DNA from: Ectocarpus siliculosus
Taxonomy: Eukaryota > Sar > Phaeophyceae > Ectocarpales > Ectocarpaceae
NCBI GenBank assembly: GCA_000310025.1
Contig: FN649758.1
Location: 2,039,029 to 2,074,729, forward strand
Reading direction: 5' to 3'
Length of the DNA: 35,701 bases
Shown here: positions 31,900 to 35,701 of the stretch, one piece after another
Layout of the letters: each line of letters opens with the position of its first letter
Position numbering within the stretch: position 1 is the stretch's first letter
Position numbers and translations under genes: made by a program
The notes under the pieces: generated by a model
Told to the model about the DNA's origin: nothing
The model's database searches: none
The model's input: only the letters and a program-made list of their open reading frames with translations

Positions 31900-34800
31900 T
31901 TAGACGAAAGCGCGCCCGTCTCCCGGGGTCCCGACGGCAACTTCTGTCCCTCTGCCCTCGTCCCCGCCCCTCTCCGTGGCGACCGTTTCGCGCCATTTCT
32001 CCCCGTCGACGCGAAGCGCGTCGTGTTCGGCCAGAGTTGTGCGGGCGATCGCTGACCCTCTCAGAGTGATCCCGGAAGTTTCGCGCACGTTCACCACCGC
32101 GTAGTCGCCGGGTCGCAGAGTCGTCTTTTGGCCAAGAGGGACGCAGTTTGAAACAACAAGGGGGGGCGGGAGGTTGGTGAGGGGGCGTCCTCATGGCTTG
32201 CATGCCATAGTTGTCACAAACGGGGGGGGGGTGTTTGTTTAGGTCCTTGCTTTCTGGTGTTGCCACAACCTCTGATCCCTTCTAAGATACGCTTGTACCA
32301 TGGTGTACGTGCCGGTGTACGATCGAAAGCAGCAAGGTGGCGCAGAACGGTCCTCCGAACCTACCTACCAGGGACGGAGCCTAGCATACGACATCAGACG
32401 ATCGCTTTCCAGGGAGGCACAGGCGTCCTAAGGTAGGGGGGTGAGCCAGGCGATCGTCTGGGAAGTGGCATCCACTTCAACGATGCCGCCCACGGTTTGG
32501 CCATTCTTCCTCCTACATCAGTATCATACAAGTACTGTACTTGGATCGCGCCATTTTTCCTCCTGCATCACTACGATACAAGCGCTTGCTTGGATCGAGG
32601 ATACAAGTACTGGAAGGACGGGAATCCAGGCTTGCATACTGCTGGGAGGAAAACCCAACCCCAGCAGCACTGTGGCAAGGGTCCACATGGCTGGGAGCAG
32701 GGGTGGGGTGGGTGCTCATGCGTGGGCACGGTCATCAGGCCAAGTCCCCTCGGTTAGAAGGGGGCGGAGGGCAAGATCCAAAATCCCCGGGGAAAAAAAA
32801 CAGTTGATTGGCTGCAGAGATAATGAGTGTGTGCTGAGGAATGGATAAGACCTAATTGGGAGAAGAGAAGAATCTCGCGCCCTCAACACCTCAACTCCTT
32901 ATCCGGTTTGCGAAATTCCTCGCACGTGGTTTCAGGAAAGGCCAAACGTAACAAAACAGTCACTTCATGGCGAGAGGAGCATCCGAACAGGCAAAAGACG
33001 CCCGACCATAACCAACGCTTACAGGGGAAAGCACCAACACGTTCGGCGCAAAGCACGACCGAGACTGACTCTCTGCTGCTGCCGCTGCTGCTGCTGTCCG
33101 CTTGACATTTCAGACCACCGCCAACACTTGCAAGGGGCAAGCATCAACATATCCGGCGCGAGCGCGACCACCCACTCTCTGCTGCTGCTGCTGCCTGTCC
33201 GCTCGACATTTCAGACCACCAACAACACTTGCAAAAGGGGCAAGCATCAACATATTCGGTGCGAGCACGACCACTCACTCTCTGCTGCCGCTGCTGCTGC
33301 TTCCCGCAAGACACCTCCGAGAACCGGCCCATTCCGTCGATGACGCCTCTGTCGGGAAACACCACGCGTTTGTTTCCGTCCGTGCGACCGGTTAGCTCGG
33401 GCGCCTCCTCACTCCATCTGCCATGGATTTTAGTGCGCGCGGAGCAGAAAATACAACGAAAACGCGGCTTGAGGTCGTCTGTACACTTTCGGCTACAGAT
33501 GCTTCAGTGCCAGAGATAGAAAATCACGACTATGATTTCTCGGCTCCTCGACCTTTCTGAGTAAAAGGTAGAAACAGCAGTGGCACCGCTAACCCAGTTC
33601 GTGTGCATGACTGCCACAACCGCACGATAATCAGCAGTCACCCCTTTCTGGAGTGGCAACCTCTCTAAAACCTAGTAATGGCTCGGGGGAATACCGACCG
33701 AGGTGTGCCTATCGTAGGGGATTACCTGCGGCTGCGGCCTTCCACAAGCACAAGGTGGTCCTTCCCGATCTCTTCCTCCAGGTTCTTGGCCAAGGCGTTT
33801 CTCCTAAACGTCTCAATGACCTCCTGCACCACGCAGACGGCACCCGGGAGCAGAACCATAAACAAGTGTTGCGTACGGCGTGAGAAGAGACGAGGGGTGT
33901 CGAGGGCAGAAAAGCGAATCCTGGCCATGCTTGCACGCGCGGCGCCTACGAATAGCCAGCAGGTGCTGATTCGACCCATCGATCTACCACGATTAAATCA
34001 CCCCGACTACTGTTGGCGTTACTAACGCACACAAGGCAAGCAGTCCATCCACCGCCACCGCCGCTGCGCTGCAGGAAACTCATCATACCACCAAAACCGC
34101 GGATGCTCGCCTTGTAAACGCTAATGATTTGCTAGATGTGCTTTGACGCACGCAAACGTACAGCCACGAAGTAAGAAGGAAAAGGTGGGGAGGGGTCACC
34201 TCTAATCGCCGCTGTTTCACTGTCGGCGGGACATCGTCCTTAAGTCTTCGCGCTGCCCTTGTCTTCTCCCTCAGCGAGTACGCGTACATGAACGCCTTGC
34301 AGGCAGCAACAACACAAAAAACAGAGAAGGGACACATGTCATACGGAAAAGGGGAGAAAGGGTGCGCGTTTGTCACGGCGCGTGAGGACAAGCGGAAAAT
34401 AAAAACAAAGAAGTAGATGATAAAAACGACAACACCGACATGATGTACTACGGCCGATGCAGGGTTACTCCGACGACCAATCTCAAAAGGCCGCAAGCAA
34501 AGCTTGTTTCTGGATATTAGTGAAAAAATCGACAGACTTCAAGACTTGAGGTGCAGAAAGGAGAGTCGCCACCGCTGTTCTTCCTCTCGCTCTATCCCGC
34601 CGAGACGCAAAATATTAGATTCATGGAATGAACAACCCGGTGCGTGCGCGCGCCCGCGCGCGTTGCTGCCAAACTTACTGCCAAAACACCCCCACCCCCA
34701 CGCAAGGCAAGCACAGGGCGAGGGCAGAGCGTGACAATGAGGCACGAATTTGCCGGCGTGGGCACACAAGGCAAACAATCGATCTCTTCTAGTGTTCACT

Positions 34801-35056
34801 ATTGTAGACATTGCCCCGATCCGCCGTGTTATTTAGACGCGTCTATTTCAAACGACGACGTCTATAGCAAACGACGACGTACCTGGTCGTATCGCACGGT
34901 CTCCATGAGAGACAGCGTGTCCCGGTGGTCCTCCTCGGTCTCCCCGCAGAACCCCGAGATGAAGTCCGAGCTGATCGAAACCCCTGGAACCGTGGCCCTG
35001 GCGTGGTCCACCAGGGCCAGGTAGGCCTCACGCGAGTAGCCCCTCCCCATGCGCTC
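31900..35056 (-). CDS. CDK5RAP1: CDK5RAP1/MiaB-family tRNA methylthiotransferase, C-terminal exons (5' partial)
   Basis: Five exons: 35056-34883, 34295-34200, 33823-33726, 33417-33315, 32124-31900 (stop in 31902-31900). Phases agree throughout, giving 231 residues. The first exon carries [15 protein letters not shown] and [16 protein letters not shown], hallmark phrases of the MiaB/CDK5RAP1 radical-SAM core. The next has [12 protein letters not shown] and [16 protein letters not shown]. The last exons give [26 protein letters not shown] and [20 protein letters not shown], i.e. the C-terminal TRAM RNA-binding domain. Family members add the methylthio group of ms2i6A at position 37 of tRNAs, in mitochondria for animal CDK5RAP1. 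The UPF0004 domain and the Cys motif of radical SAM enzymes must lie beyond base 35701. The last ~35 residues after EHDAL are a charged tail I do not recognise from the family. Confidence 0.9.
32501..32597. repeat. Tandem duplication, 50-bp period, in CDK5RAP1 last intron
   Basis: The segment CCATTCTTCCTCCTACATCA to CTTGGATCG (32501-32548) is repeated with about ten changes at 32551-32597. Confidence 0.75.
33024..33307. repeat. Tandem repeat, ~103-110-bp unit x 2.7, with CTG tracts
   Basis: Units start GGGGAAAGCACCAACA (33024), GGGGCAAGCATCAACATATC (33134) and GGGGCAAGCATCAACATATT (33237). Each contains CACTCTCTGCTG-like sequence followed by (CTG)n and, in the first two, GACATTTCAGACCACC. 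The array lies in the last intron of the CDK5RAP1-type gene, directly next to the exon ending at 33315. Confidence 0.85.
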
Positions 35057-35584
35057 CTGCAGCAGCCAGTCGGCCGAGTAGTGAGGCATCGAGCGGTCAG
35101 TTCAGCTAGGGGGGAGGGGGGGGGGTACTCATAGTCGTGCATGCCGTAGTCGTTTGACCATTGACCTCGCATCCCTACAAAGCCGGGACGGAGCACGCCG
35201 GGTTCTCACCGGACCAGGCTCTCACATCACCAAGCGCGAAGCGCCGTGAGGTATTTGGCGAGTCGCATGAAGGCTGAGCTGCATCCTGCTAAGGTTGTTC
35301 GGCATCTTGTGCTTACTTCCTTGCGTACGGATGACAGCTGGTTATGACTTAATTTATTTTCGGGTGCTTTCACTTCCAGAGACAGTTGTAAGCACTGTGT
35401 AACTGCCTCGAGGAAGCTTGACCATTTTAACACAACGTGGTGCGATCATCCCCCGTTGCGCGGAGTGAGGTTTCTCGACCCCGCACAACATGATCTACTC
35501 GACCACCATTATGGTTACCGCCAAAAAAAAAACGAGGTAAAAAACCAAAACGGTAACCTGGTTGTCGAGTTCACGAAGTGAATT

Positions 35585-35701
35585 GGCTTGTTTTACAACG
35601 TCGTTGCCAAGCGACGAAAACCCAATCCCGATGGCAAACACCGAGTGGGGGGCTTGTTTTACAACGTCGTTGCCAAGCGACGAAAACCCAACCCCGATGG
35701 C
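35585..35701. repeat. Tandem repeat, 66-bp unit, cut by the window end
   Basis: GGCTTGTTTTACAACGTCGT begins at 35585 and again at 35651, and the following ~45 bases are nearly identical. Each unit contains the palindrome GTCGTTGCCAAGCGAC. The second copy is interrupted by the end of the window. Confidence 0.8.

Noticed and set aside
35227-35433. 68-codon minus-strand frame in the CDK5RAP1 upstream intron
   Set aside because: It does not resemble the MiaB/CDK5RAP1 sequence expected before the GYSREAY exon and shows no domain.

Overview
The window reads as nuclear DNA of a multicellular stramenopile, most likely a brown alga of the Ectocarpus type. The reasons are intron-rich genes with introns of about 140-1200 bases, GT-AG splice sites, and a large protein that joins bacterial-type Pmp beta-helix repeats to a many-pass membrane domain, an architecture I associate with stramenopile genomes. 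The species call is inference. There are no operons, ribosome binding sites, CRISPR arrays or recognisable tRNA/rRNA genes. The first ~160 bases are stretched homopolymers, the signature of poor base calling at a contig edge.

Layout. Bases 1-9000 hold no gene I can recognise; they are repeat territory. There is a 2.4-kb long-inverted-repeat element (4031-6460) with a second fold-back inside it (4967-5314), a degenerate ~122-bp satellite (about 7345-8480), and an inverted relative of that satellite at 3470-3770. From 26029 down to 9020 on the minus strand lies one large gene that I could splice by hand into 27 exons. All reading phases match and the modelled coding length is 5538 bases (1845 residues). 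It has a hydrophobic leader, about 16 Pmp-type repeats, a Cys-rich stalk, about nine membrane helices and a cytosolic tail. Its introns carry tandem repeats (25 bp x 5; a 128-bp duplication) and a 141-bp MITE whose end coincides with a 5' splice site.

Bases 26030-31900 are again mostly repetitive: two arrays built on TACCGCC flank a 346-bp hairpin-rich element with perfect 23-bp inverted ends. From 35056 down to 31900 on the minus strand are the last five exons of a CDK5RAP1/MiaB-type tRNA methylthiotransferase. Its radical-SAM-bearing 5' exons lie beyond the right edge. Its introns hold further tandem repeats, and the window ends inside a 66-bp tandem repeat.

The two genes share a strand but show no functional link: one encodes a cell-surface/membrane protein, the other a probably organellar tRNA-modifying enzyme.
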